DNA of 64,000 bases, taken from NCBI GenBank assembly GCA_036936605.1, contig JAUPFV010000001.1:215541530-215605529 (forward strand), in the 5' to 3' direction. The notes below the pieces were generated by a model. That model was not told where the DNA came from. It made no database searches and was given only the letters and a program-made list of their open reading frames with translations. This document shows positions 9,449 through 21,450 of the stretch, in pieces. Origin of the DNA: Limnanthes douglasii subsp. nivea (taxonomy: Eukaryota; Streptophyta; Magnoliopsida; Brassicales; Limnanthaceae). A program made the translations under genes and the position numbers. How positions within the stretch are numbered: position 1 is the stretch's first letter; the number at the start of each line of letters is the position of its first letter.

Positions 9449-10509
9449 TGAAGAAAATCACAACTATATCAACAAAGAAAAATAATTATATGCAGATATT
9501 CTAAGAAAAGAGACCAAAAGAGAGGAATATTATCCAAAATGTTTTTACCGGATCAAAACAGATCATATTTCAATTAAATTTCTTCGAAGTGTCAAAAAAT
9601 TCTTAATGGAACAAAGGAAATATACACTGGTTGGAAAATTCAACCAAGGAATACCGAAACAACATTAGTATATTGGAATCTAGACATTTGTTATTAAAAT
9701 TCAATTCCAAAGATGATTTATGCAAAGTTTGGTCGAAGAACATATGGTTGCTACGAGGTTAATGAAATGGACCTCATAATCCAGTGTGAAGTATGAATAC
9801 CCTGTTTGGATCAAGTTTGAAAAACTTCCAGAATATATATTTGATGAAAAGATTATACACTCGATAGCAAAATCGATTGGTGAACCTTTAAAAGTCATAA
9901 TTTCAGGAAAAAACATGGCGTACCATAACTCATGCCTAACATTGATCGAATTAGACATGTCTCAGAGATAAACTATAATCTTTGGGTAGGATTCGAGGAC
10001 AACCAAGGATGCTGGATAAATTTCTTTACAAATATTTTCCAAGTTACTGTAATCACTGCTTTCACATAGGCCGCGATTATTCTTCCTGCAAAAAAATTAT
10101 GGGAAATCAAAAGAATATGAATGAAAGCATTGGAAGTTTCAATAAGAAAGACTTGGAAGAAAATATTGAAGTGAGAAAGATTAATAAGCCTTTAAAGTCT
10201 ATCATTGTAAAACCATCTCAAGATATCACCCTTGTCCACAAGAATATTAAACAACAAGTAATGAACAACAAGCTTCCTGACTCTCAAGAAAGTGAATTAA
10301 ACACTCCAAAACACAATGAAATTATTGAAGCTATTCAATCTCTAGATAAATGCTACATCCTGGAATATGAAAATAAGAGTTCAGAAGATTCATCAACTGA
10401 CAGAGAGAACATGGTTAGCTTACAGGTTACACCAACATATAAGATCAACATCAACAATATGGATGACAAGATAGAATTTCATGAAATCCTAAATCATAAG
10501 CTAAAATAA
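9449..10509 (+). pseudogene. LINE-1 ORF1 protein (DUF4283-like plus zinc knuckle)
   Basis: The DUF4283-like part reads HLLLKFNSKDDLCKVWS (about 9690-9740), then YPVWIKFEKLPEYIFDEK and IAKSIGEPLKVI (9790-9900). It runs over stops and one frame change near 9970. A zinc knuckle YCNHCFHIGRDYSSC (about 10040-10090) follows, then a polar C-terminal region to TAA at 10509. ORF1 proteins of plant L1 elements bind RNA and package the LINE transcript. The start at 9449 is a guess at the first plausible ATG. LINE-2 encodes a close relative. Confidence 0.7.
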
Positions 10510-10595
10510 GCAAGAAGACTGAAGAAAATTAAAAACATGGCAACTAAATCCCTCAGATTTTCTATGACTACCCAACTAACCAAATCCAACTCAAG

Positions 10596-13500
10596 ATGAT
10601 GAAGTTCCTATGCTAGAACCTGAGCGCAGTCAACCGTAAGCCTACTATTAGAAGACTTAAGGATATTATTTCAAAGGAGAATATCAGCATGGTTGCTATT
10701 CAGGAACCTATTGCTAGTGTGGACAACAGCCAATCTATATCTGCTAAAATTGTTTTAGACAACTATACATCCAACTCTTCAAACAAAATTTGGGTTTTAA
10801 TCTTATGATTGACTAACATTTAGAATTAACTGACAATAAATTTTATTTAAGTTTCAATCTTATGATTGTATGCGCTAAATTCCAGCTTTACAAAACAAGA
10901 AAACTTTGGACTTGCCTTAATAACATTGCAGCAACTAACAACAAGGCTTGGATAACCATGAGAGACTTCAACGCAACATCTTCTCCAGATGAGCATATAA
11001 GTTGTCGAACCTACTCCTTTGAAATGAGTGAAGAGTTCAACGAAATGATGAAAGAATATGGTCTTGAAGATGGAGGTTACCAAAGTTCTAAATATACATG
11101 GAATAAAAATGCTAAATGGAAAAGACTGGATAGAGTGTTAACTAACTCTATCAGATCTACCCATTTTAAGAATACTAAAATGATGTATATGGCTAAACAT
11201 GTTTTGATAATAGTCCATTATGCATCACTGTTAGTAATGATAAAAAAACTTTCCAAAAAACATTTAAGTTCTTAGACATGTCGACACTGGATGATGAATT
11301 CATTCCTTTTGTTAAAGATAACTGGAGAAAAAATATTAAGGGCGAGATACCCTCTGTTTAAATTTTGGCAAAAACTTAATAGATTGAAATATGGTTTAAA
11401 ATAATGGAATAACTCCCATTTTGGTAATGTTTTTTATAAGGTTCCAGATGCTGAAATGCAGGTTAAAAGAATGGAAATCTATCATCAACAATTAATGAGT
11501 CTAAAATTTTTCTGTCTAAAGCCAATGCTAAGTTACTTCTTTCATTAAAAATGAAGGAAACTTACTTGATGCAAAATTGTTATACAACATTGTTGAGTGA
11601 TGGTGATAAGAACACTAAGTTGTTCCACAACTTTGTTAAAAAAACATCATCAACAATATAAATGATGGTGATTAATGGCTTACTGACAGTGATGAGATTG
11701 GTCAATTAACTGTTTAATTCTTTAAAAAAGCTTCTAACTGATCCTCAATACTCTAGCAAAGTTGAAGAGGAAAATCTTCTTAATAGTCTTATATTTGACA
11801 TCATTCCTAAAATTATAAATGATTTTGACAATAAAATGTTTTTTGTGAACCTAGTGAGCAGGAAATTTATGGCATCATCTTTAACATTAATTCATCCCGT
11901 GTTGCTGGCATGGATGGATTCAATGGTTTTTTTTTATAAGAGCTGCTGGTAGATAATCGAAGATGACCTCTATCTGTCTATGACTGACTTCATCAAAGGT
12001 CGGAAAATTCCTAAAGGAGTTATATTTATTGGTATTTGTCTTATCCAAAAATATTCTAATCCAACTATTTGGAAGAACTTCAGGCCGATTAGCTTATGCA
12101 GCATGCTTAATAGATTTATGTATAAAATTGTGAAAAATAGATTAACTTTAATCCTCCCTAAATTTATCTCTAATGTGCGAGGGGCTTACGTTCCCAATAC
12201 ATATATCCGTGATAATTTCCTAATTGTTAAAGAGTTCATTTATGATCTTAACAAGGAAAAAAGAACTGTGACCTGATAGTCCATGTAGATATGTCGAAAG
12301 AATTCGACAAGCTTTCCCATAGTTTTATCTACAAAGTTCTTGATTTTTTTTGGCTTCTCAAATAATTTTATAAACTTAATCAAAAATCTTATTATCTCAG
12401 TTCATGTTTCTATGTTGATTAATGATAAATTATTTGACTATTTTGAAACCAAAAGAGGCTTGAGACACGGTGACCCTCTGTCCCCAAGCCTCTTTATTCT
12501 ATCTGAATAAATTCGAATTATGAGCCTATACAAGCTTTACAATGACAACAAAACAATGTATTTTAAACCTAGAAGAAATATGCTCATTCCTAGTCTTTGA
12601 TTTGTTGATGACATCTTATTATTTACTAACAGTTTAAATGCTTCTATTGAGAATGTGGGCAAGGTTTTACATGTTTATCAGAATGTATTAGGGAAACTGA
12701 TCAACAGTGAGAAAATTAAAATCATTATTCCCTCAAAGATCAATTCTACAAGAATAACAGCTATTGTTAAGCTCTCAGGATTCAATTCTAGTACTCTCCC
12801 AATAGATTACCTTGGCATCATACTAAATAACAACAATAATGCCAAAAATTTTGACAACTTGATCAATAAATCACAATTAAGATCAAAGAATGGAAAGACA
12901 AGAAGATGTCCAATGGTCGAAGGATTACCTTGATTAATTTTATCCTAATGATTATCCCTACTTACTGGGTTCAAAGTTGCTATTTACCTAAATCTGTGAT
13001 TAATAGGATTGATTTTTTTAATATATTTTTATGGAATTCTAAAAATTCTGAAAACAGGTTACACTGGACACCCTGGAACAATCTGTGCAAACCCTTTAAT
13101 GAAGGGGGTTTGAATATTAGAAGCTTAAAAGTTCTCCGGAAAACTTACGATTGTAAGTTGTGGTTAGATTTCAGGAGAAACAAAACTTTGTTGGCTAATT
13201 TTATGCACAACACATATCGCAAGACTGTTCACCCACTTCAAACCTCATACAATAAAGTTGGATCAAATACATGGAAAGGACTTACCAAAATTAAGCCGAT
13301 TGCTGAGCAAAAAATTATCTGAAAATTAAGAAAGGGAAATATCAAGTTCTAGCTTGAAAACTGGTATGATCATCCTCCTTTAATAACTCTTAATGATAGC
13401 TGCAACAATTCTAGTTACATGCAACAATTATTAAAGGAATACTAGAAAGATGACGAATGAAATATCAACAAGTTAAGAATCTTTTTAGAACAAACTATTA

Positions 13501-14289
13501 TTGACAACATAATGCATGTTGATAAGTTGTCACAAAAGACGTCTGTATTCTCTGGAAGTTGTCAAAAGATAATAAATTCAACAGTAAACTTACCTGGAAC
13601 CATCTAAAGAAAATTTTATAACAAATGTAAGAACCATACTTCTGGTAATTATACAATGGACAATTTGGAAAGCCATAAACAATAAAAAAAATCTAACAAT
13701 AAGATTAAAAGTTTAGACTCTACTATTCATTATATAAACAATATTATTATTAGTCTGGACAGTTCTAATGTTCTTAAAGCAAAGCATTGGAAGAAAGATA
13801 TTGAGGTTGCTAATAACCTAGGTTGCAAAAGCTGCATTTCTGAAATTAAAAAGCATGTTTACCAAAAAGGGTGTCCTTAGCCTTGGTTGCCTAAGGCTGA
13901 ACATAGACGCTTCCTGTTAATAGGATGGCAATTCAAGTGGTAGTAATTTATTAGAGACCATAATGGAATAATCATTTAAGCAGCTACCTACTTGTATGGA
14001 AAAATGTTGCTTATCATGGGTGAAGCAAGGGATCTGCTTGATGGTTTGCTGCTCTGTAAAAGGTATGGCTATTCTAACATTAAAATAGAAACGGATTCCC
14101 TCATCTTGGTTAACATGATATTGTATGGGATCTCTCTGTGGCCTTTAAACTTAACTCTCCAATGCTTTCGAAAATTATTTGCTTCTTCAATGTCCATTTC
14201 TCACATTTCAAGGGTCCAAAACCAAGCAGCCGATTGGCTTGCAAAATGGACCCTGAAATTCAAACTAGTAGCTTTTTCTAAGTTACGTG
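10596..14289 (+). pseudogene. LINE-1 ORF2 (endonuclease, RT, RNase H), decayed
   Basis: It opens with MMKFLC then TAG then NLSAVNRKPTIRRLK, an AP-endonuclease N-terminus in which the expected tryptophan codon is TAG. Endonuclease remnants continue to 11275 (ITMRDFNATSS, YTWNKNAKWKRLDRVL). RT blocks: NFRPISLCSMLNRFMYKI (12076-12130), HVDMSKEFDKLSHSFIYK (about 12282-12335), GDPLSPSLFIL (about 12469-12501) and FVDDILLFTNS (about 12602-12634). zf-RVT-like text is at 12906-13322. RNase H is at 13992-14285 (IKIETDSLILV, AADWLAKWTLK). Many stops and frameshifts make it inactive. The ORF is cut near its end by element A. Confidence 0.85.
14285..14289. repeat. Target site duplication, left, of element A
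   Basis: ACGTG here is repeated exactly at 24257-24261, flanking the two LTRs. It fixes the LTR borders and shows that A inserted into LINE-1 by integrase. Confidence 0.9.
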
Positions 14290-14665
14290 TGGTGTGGATT
14301 ATTTTCAACTGAGGGTAATTTTGTCTAGAGTTTTGTGATGTTTCAAGGGTATTTAATGCTTAAGTAGTTTTTAGTGAGAGATTTGAGCTGTCTGGTTGTA
14401 TTAAATGTTCATTACCCTCATTAATGAAAGTGGTTGTGTATTTATACCCTTAATTATTGGCCACACGGGCTTTCGGGTCACACTTATAAATTCGGATCGA
14501 GTTCAATGACCCATTAGTTTTTAATCAGGTAGGTAATTAGCTTAGTCATGAGGTGATTTAGTTTTTAATACATTAGTCCTATTCGGATGGTTCAGTGGGT
14601 GGTTTTTGTCCGAATCGCCCCTGTCCGGTTCCCACAGTGAGTGGTGAGAAAATCCAGACTCATCA
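14290..14665 (-). repeat. 3' LTR of element A (376 bp)
   Basis: Starts TGGTGTGGATT and ends GACTCATCA on the plus strand; aligned end to end with 23881-24256. On the minus strand it runs from TGATGAGTC to CCACACCA, the usual TG...CA form. Confidence 0.95.
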
Positions 14666-14681
14666 GTAGCCCATTTTTAGG
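14666..14681 (-). other. Polypurine tract of element A
   Basis: The minus strand reads CCTAAAAATGGGCTAC directly before the 3' LTR start TGATGAG. It is the likely plus-strand primer. Confidence 0.7.
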
Positions 14682-15102
14682 TTATGTTCGAAGGCCTTTG
14701 GCAAGACCTAAAAACTAGTTCATGTGTACCCGTAACTATATCCGGACATATTTTGAATTGTGTAACGACTTTATCCGGACTAATGAAAGTCTCAGAAGCT
14801 GAACGGTTTTGCCAGAGATCGTGGGACACGTGTCCTTATCTGATTCGCCTCACCGGCCGTTTTTCTCCTAGAATGGCGCTCCCACTTACTTCAAAAAGCA
14901 ACCTCTTAATTAATGTTGGTGACATCAGCGCCGTCCTTAATCATTGCATTTATCTTTTCGTATTCTCCTAGGTATCAAAGCATCTTTTGTTCTTTTAGTA
15001 TACATTAGTCCACTTTTCACTGTTTTACCATCTTCATTATCTCTACTCTGTTAATCTTCAAAGCTTTTACCTCTCAAAAAACCCTTCTTTTGGTGTGAGT
15101 TT

Positions 15103-17706
15103 ATGTTCACAGCAAGAAACACCCTAGTAAAAGGTGAAAGGGCAGGCCTCCACTGCACAGTCTAAGCCTGCCAAATCCACGCCTTCTAAGTCTGGGGCTA
15201 AGAGTAAAACTACAGGGTCAGAAGCACCCATTAAAATCCCCAAGGACAAGCTGTCCGGTCCGGAGGTAACCAGTTCAAGCCTTTGGAAAGAGACCTCTGG
15301 ATCTAAGCCCCAGCCGGACTCCAGACCACAAGAGGAAAGTAACGCCCAATCATCCGGAAGACCTACTGAGCCAACCACCAGTTCTTCTCTCCCAAAAATA
15401 AGCGATAATCCTTCCAGGGTAATGAAAGATGTAATGGAGGATAGTATCGAAGAAGCCCCTTTTGAGACCGACGTCTTCGGGCAAACAAGTGAGGCCGTTG
15501 CTGCCAAGAAAAGAAAGGGCAAGGAGAAGCTATGTTTAAAACACCCGGATCTGCCGGAGTGCCTTGTGGGAAAAGTGGGACCTTGCTTCCACAAAGTAAG
15601 TGTAAAGTACCTTCTGGCTATGCAGAAGATTAATTATGATTTTATTCACACAGCCAAACTAGGCCGGATCCGAACAAAGTGGGGGATCCCTAAGAGCGTT
15701 AAAGTGAGGATACCAGTGGATCCGAAGATACTAATGGATTGCAAGCTGAGTGAGATAGTTTTACTTCACTGAGCTATTCAACTGGGGGCTTAGGATTCCC
15801 TTAGATCCGAAGATCGTTGGATACTTCCATCTCATAAAGCTCTGCCCAAGCCAATTGAGCCCCAACGCTTGGTATATACTCATGGCTTGTATTATGGCCT
15901 CCAGGCTCTCCAGAATCCTTCTTTCGATGGAGCAGTTTGCTGCAGTGGCCAGCCTTTGCAGGAACCACCACATCCCCTTCTATCATTTTAACATGGACGA
16001 TAATTATAAGGCGGTGGATGACTTACTTGAGTCGGAGAAAAGTTGGAAGACTCAATTTTTGTTCATCAGTGGTGCCTGGAGAATGGTAGGAAAATTAAAG
16101 CTGGTGTCAACCCAAGCATGCTTACCAGCAGATGGCGAAGCGATGGTAAAAACCTCGTCACATACTTCCACCTTTACATATAACAAATTTGTTTGTCTAA
16201 TTTCTTTTGTTTTGTTTTTTGGTAGTGCTGCCTAAGGATTTCAATGATTACTTAGAGGCTGGGCAGACTACTTGTGCCAACCTAAATGCTTGGACTGCTG
16301 AGAAATGGGGAAACCGCTTCCACAACTGTTTTACCGGAGGCAATTTAATAAGATCCCATCTCTGGAATACAACCGACCTGAGGGACTTATCTTGGGAGGA
16401 ATTAACCACTCCACCCCCTCCGGGGGTGATTCTTCGGAAGACAGAGGGAAAAGATGGAAAATTGGTCTTGCCGGACAGAGCTAAAGCCCCAAGCAAGATG
16501 AAAGGCAAGAAGGGAAAAAGCAACCAAGGTGTGGTTGAGGCCAATCCTACCGAGGTGGAGAAAGCTGTCCCAACAGACCCAGAGGGGCAAGACCAAAGAC
16601 AGATTGATGTTGCTTTATTACAAGTGGTGGATCATCAAAGCACCATGAAAGTGGTTGGATCTCCAAAACCCCCAAAGCTCCCAAGAAAGACAGAAAATGG
16701 GGAGCAGAAGGCGTAGAGAGGGAGGCCAAGAAAAAGAAAATCTCCAAGGGAGATGAAGTTTCTCTCTGGCCTCCGGAGCCTCTTCCTCTAGTTGACCCAA
16801 CTGACCCCACTCAAGCAGAAGAAATCCCCAATGATTTTCACACCGGAGAGGGTGCCGGAGGGAGTATTAATATTGATGGTGTCGACATCACTGGGCTTCA
16901 AGGGATTGGTCTTTACTTTGAAGACTTTGCCAAAGATGATTTTGATGGACCCTACCTCCCCCCAAGCTCTTCGAACATCGTCACTTTCAATGGCAGGTCG
17001 TTCTCTGTTTCAAGTGAAAGAGAAATTGTCACCCACTCCTTCCAGGCAGTCGGCCATCATCAACACACTCAACTCCGATAAAGAGAAATTATCTAGCGAC
17101 CTCCTTAGTGCCAACTAAAATGCTGAGGCATTAAAGAAAGAAAATGAGGAGTTGAAGAAAAGTCAGGAGGACTTGGCCATCAAGCTGGCCACTTCGGAAG
17201 GAGTTGTCAAAGAACTTCAATCAAAGAAATCCGACCTGGAGAAAAATCTCTCTTCTTCAAAAGAAGAGATGAAGGCTAAAGACAACGTCATTCAGACTCT
17301 AACCAATGACAAGATTTTGCTCGAGGATACTGTGTCCAAGGTTGAACAAGAAAAAGCTGACTTGTTAAAGGAATAAGAGAAAACAATCCAAGCTAGGATT
17401 GATGCTTATACCAACACTGTGATAGACTCTCATGAGGAAAGGTATGCCGAAGTCAAGTCAGATATGGTCCTTCTCTTTCATGAGAAATTTCCGAAGAGGA
17501 CACTAGGAGATTTATGGAAGTTTGTAGAGTATGAAGACCTCTTATTCCACATGATGGCTGATGGTGACAAGCATAATTATTCCAGTGGCTGGGATGACAC
17601 AACCGATGAAGAGGAAAAGACTGGGGAGAGTCCGGATGAAGAAAATGATGACCCAAAGAAGAAGAAGCCAAGTGAGGCTAAGCCATCTAAGAAAGCTCAG
17701 TCTTAA
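15103..17706 (+). pseudogene. Antisense aORF of element A, decayed
   Basis: It starts ATG TTC ACA GCA AGA at 15103, like the B copy (MFTAR), but about 330 bases of the N-terminal region of B are missing here and the frame then shifts at about 15134. Conserved parts follow: LKHPDLPECLVGKVGPCFHK (about 15538-15597), LFNWGLRIPLDPKIV across a frameshift at about 15770, and FHNCFTGGNLIRSHLWN after the intron. A coiled coil (17152-17376) and an acidic tail with FHEKFPKRTLGDLW end at TAA 17704-17706. Frameshifts occur near 15770, 16080, 16715, 16900 and 17030, and TAA at 17116-17118. It converges on pol, whose stop is 510 bases away. Confidence 0.85.
16146..16225 (+). other. Intron in aORF of element A (80 bp)
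   Basis: The donor GTAAAA follows GCGATG and the acceptor TTTTGGTAG precedes TGCTGCCTAAGG. Joining gives D-V-L-P-K-D, matching D-Q-L-P-K-E in B. Phase 1 and position agree with the B intron. Confidence 0.75.
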
Positions 17707-17748
17707 AGTATCAACTATCTTTTTAATTTTTTGTGATTGAATCAAAGT

Positions 17749-17843
17749 CCTTGGATGGCCAAGGTATTTTTTGTAACCATGTCCGGCCCTTGTCCGGATA
17801 AACCTTTCTGTTTTGAAAACTCAAAGTCTTTGGATGGCCAAGG
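17749..17843. repeat. Paired CCTTGG...CCAAGG dyads after aORF, element A
   Basis: CCTTGGATGGCCAAGG at 17749-17764 and CTTTGGATGGCCAAGG at 17828-17843 each form a stem of up to six base pairs. The same pair occurs after the aORF in B and one copy in C. They lie between the two convergent genes and may affect 3' end formation. Confidence 0.6.
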
Positions 17844-18084
17844 CATTTCGTATATCTTAATGGGTAGTCTTATTTTACACAACTCTTGCATTGTTTCATA
17901 GTTTTTCAACTTTTGTGGCTAATGTTTAAACAGCCCTTAGTTATTTTACAAGTATTTTAAAGTGAGAGTGTTTAAATTCTCCGATGAAATTTTTTTAAGT
18001 AGTCATCACTCCACCAATTCAATCCGGTCTGCCATCGATAAAAAATTTCAAAGAAAACTATTAATTAAAACACTCAGAATATTT

Positions 18085-18165
18085 TAAGAAGGCATCAAAT
18101 TTTATAAAAAAAGCCCGGACACCTCATTAAAACCTCCCCGCGCCACCAGGGTAGGAAATATTATG
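18085..18165 (-). other. Conserved noncoding block after integrase, element A
   Basis: It lies 50 to 130 bases beyond the integrase stop. The plus strand carries AAGAAGGCATCAAATTTTAT and, further on, CACCTCATTAAAACCTCC with GCGCCACCAGG. Both parts recur in B and C, and the second part recurs in copy 1 and E. Confidence 0.65.
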
Positions 18166-18215
18166 CCCCTAAATATTTACATGAACTTTTAAACAAGTAA
18201 ATATTTTCATAGTTT

Positions 18216-21200
18216 TCATTCCAAGTACAACCGGAGGTGCTCAATGTTCCAGGGGTGATTCAATATCCTTCCATCCTTATCTTGGAGCCGGTATGTCCCA
18301 GGCTTAAGCTTTTCACTGACCACATAGGGTCCTTCCCAAGTTGGAGCTAACTTGCTGAACTGCTTCTCCTTGGTATGTAGGAAGACTTTCCTCAATACTT
18401 TATCCCATGGTTGAAAATCCCTTCTCTTAATTTTAGAAGCAAACATGCTTCTCATCAAACCTTGATAGTGTGTGGCTCTGAGGTGAGCCTTAACTCTTCT
18501 TTTCCATCAAGTCAAGCTGGCCTCTGACCGCCACTTCGTTAGCGTGTTCGGAAAAATTATGAACTCGAAATGAAGGACGAGTAGCTTCTATAGGAGTTAT
18601 GGCATCCATCCTATATACTAAGGCAAAAGGAGACTCTTGTGTTGCAGCACCGGGAGTGGTCCGGTAGGCCCATAAGACTTCTTGTAGATAACTTGGCTAT
18701 TTTCCAGCAGCTCCCTCTAAATGCTTTTTAAGACCGGACAATATAGTCTTGTTAGCCACTTCAACTTGACCATTTTTCTGTGGGCGGAAAGGAGAAGAGA
18801 AGCAGTGTTGAATGCCTCTAGAGGCACATAAATTCTCCATTTCTTTGTTGTCGAATTGTGGCCCATTGTCTGTAGTTATCTTCTGTGGAACCCCAAATCT
18901 GCAACAAATGTTAGACAAGATGAATTTGATAACAGCTTTTGAGGTAGTTCCTGCCAATGGGGCTGCTTCGATCCACTTCGAAAAGTAATCAATGGCAACA
19001 ATTATAGTTCTGCACCCCCCGGACGCCATGGGTAGAAGTCTCACTAAATCCAGCCCCCACCGAGCAAAATGTATTGGCTCAGAAATTGACTCCAAAGGGA
19101 TAGTTGGGGTATGAATTTCATTGCTGTATCGTTGGCATGGATCACACTTCTTCACCAACTTCTTGGCATCTTGCATTATGGAGGGCCAGTAGTACCCAGC
19201 TAACAAAAATCTTCTAGTTAGAGCCCTGAATTCACAGTATGCTGATCCCTCACCATCATGCAATTCAGAGAGCACTATTTGACTATTTGAGACTCCTCGA
19301 TCCCCAAACATCACAAGAGGGGTTTACTATAGGATTTTTTTTATAAAGAACATCTCTTAGGATGAAAAAACCACGAGCCTTGTATTTTATTTTCCTTGCT
19401 ATTGCTTTTTCCGGAGGCAAGATGCCATCTGAGAGATATTGAAGGAGAGGAAATCTTCAATCATGGGGTTGTTTTATCTGTATATTCAAACTTTCTTCTT
19501 CCTTATCCGGATTGATTTGTATGGATGGGAATTCTTGCACATGTATCCAATGGTAGGACTCAGAGTAGGCTATGGTTGCCAAAGAGTCTGCTAGTGTATT
19601 TTCCGTTCGGGGTATGTGATTATAAGTGACGCTTTTGAAATTGAGTGCCATTTATTTGAGGATGAACAAATATTTAGTCAGCTGCTTTTTTTTGGCTTCA
19701 GATTGACTTTGTGCATGATGGATAAGAAGCTGAGAGTCACTCATTAACTTGACCATTTTGGCTCCATAGATGAGAGCTAACTTCAAACCAGCTATAGCAG
19801 CTTCATATTCAGACTCATTATTGGAAGCCCTGAAGGCAAAACATATAGCCTGGTATATCCTATCACCGTACAGAGAGGTTAAACATATCCCAGCACCACA
19901 ACCCATGGTACTTGATCCACCATCAGTCTGGATGACCCATACTTTTTTATCTTTTACACCGGTTGCTTGTTTAGTATCCCTATCTGAATGGAATTCAACT
20001 AAGAAATCAGCCACAGTTTGGGCTTTGACTGCTGTTCGAGGGGCAAAATCAATATCGTAGTCTCCCATCTCTACTGACCACTTGGTCATTCTACTTGAAA
20101 TCTCTGCCTTTTGGAGAACGTTTATCAAGGGAAAATACGTTCGGACAATGATAGAATGAGCCTGAAAATAAGGCCTCATTTTCCTCGCAGCTATCACCAG
20201 GGTTAGTGCTAATTTTCAAGCTTTAAATACCGTTTTTCTGCATCTATCAAGATTTTGCTGATATAGTACACCGGACGAGGATAATTATCCACTTCCGTTA
20301 CCAACACTAAACTTATAGCACAATCAGAAATTGCTAAGTACACGTAGAGGGTCTCTCCATCAATAGGTGTAAACAAAGTCTTGGGGGAAGACATGTGCTT
20401 CTTAATCTCATCGAAGGCCTCATCACACTGTGAGGACCAGTTGAAATCTTTTACACATTTCAGAGTTTGAAAAAACGAGGCGCACATGTCTGAAGACCTT
20501 GAAATAAAACGGTTTAGTGCAGCCAGCCTCCCGGTCAATCGTTGTACTTCTTTAATATTCAGAGGAGGCTCTATTTTTAGTAAAGCATTAAGTTGGTCTG
20601 GATCAGGCTGTATCCCTTTCTCACTTATCACATACCTTAAGAATTTCCCGGACTGCACTCCAAAGACACACTTTTCTGGGTTCAAATTTAAATTTACTTT
20701 TCACCATCATGTCATCGATGTAAACTTCCATGTTTTTCTAATCTGATCAGCAAAATCCTTGTTCACCAACCTCTGATAAGTAGCCCATTATTTTTTAACC
20801 CAAACGACATCACCTTGTAACAATGGAGGCCCCTATCAGTAACAAATGTAGTATGTTCTTGATCCTTCGGATCTACTTGAATCTGATTATACCCAGAGAA
20901 GGCATCCATAAAGGACAACAACTTGTTTCCAGATGTGGAGTCCACCAACTGATCAATTCGGGGGACCAGATATAAATCTTTTGGGCAAGCTCTGTTGAGA
21001 TCTGTGAAATCGATGCACATACGCCACTTACCATTTTTATTTTTTACCAACACCGGATTGGCTGTCAATAAAGGGTATTGAGATTCCTTTATATGCCCCA
21101 TTTTAGTAAGCCGGTCAACCTCTTGAACTATGACATCAGCCTTTTCCTTAGAAAATGCTCTCCTCTTTTGTACAGCAGGTGCAATGTCCCTTCGGATGGA

Positions 21201-21447
21201 TAATTGGTGTGATATAACGTCTGCTGGTACCCCGATTATATCAGCATTGCACCAAGAAAAGACATGCTGATGGTCTTTCAAGAAATCCAACATTTTACCC
21301 TTCAATTCTGATGTCATATTGGATCCTATCTTGACACTTTTTCCTTCAGCCAGAGAGTGAGTTTCAACTTCTTCAATTGGTATTAAAACACCAGGGGTCT
21401 CTCTGGGGTCATCAATTTCACCCTCTCCCAGAGAGCCCCTCAAACTG
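18216..21447 (-). pseudogene. Pol (RT, RNase H, integrase) of element A, decayed
   Basis: Reading from 21447 down: RT with CIDFTDLNRACPKDLYLVPR and SFMDAFSGYNQI, and an intact YIDD box near 20725; the Ty3-type RNase H connector; a second, archaeal-type RNase H with TDGGSS, SNNESEYEAAI and LMSDSQ (19750-19950); the integrase zinc finger with LHDGEG and CDPCQRY (about 19130-19270); and the core with VAIDYFSKW, TDNGPQF and RPQKNGQVEV, in which the usual HPQANGQ has changed. The end is EHLRLYLE and TGA at 18216-18218. Frameshifts separate RT from RNase H, RNase H from integrase, and occur near 18460-18700. It is not functional. Confidence 0.92.
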
Positions 21448-21450
21448 CTA
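21442..21450 (-). other. Stop codon between protease and RT, element A (TAG CAG TTT)
   Basis: The protease frame ends AAT GAG GAA TAG CAG TTT. The TAG (21448-21450) is at the same codon as in B and C, and D and E have TAA there. In A the downstream frame is also shifted by a 2-base loss about 25 bases later. Confidence 0.7.

Larger units (their letters stand above)
9226..14289 (+). mobile_element. LINE-1 (L1-type), left part, interrupted by element A
   Basis: A decayed non-LTR retrotransposon: an ORF1 with a DUF4283-like domain and zinc knuckle, then ORF2 with endonuclease, reverse transcriptase, zf-RVT and RNase H. RNase H coding runs to 14284, where element A is inserted; the target duplication ACGTG resumes at 24257. 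The 5' edge next to the hAT end is approximate. The 3' tail beyond 24262 is not clearly recognisable. Confidence 0.85.

Noticed and set aside
15124..15594. Minus-strand frame of 156 codons with hydrophobic stretches
   Set aside because: It lies opposite the decayed aORF of element A and has no independent support.
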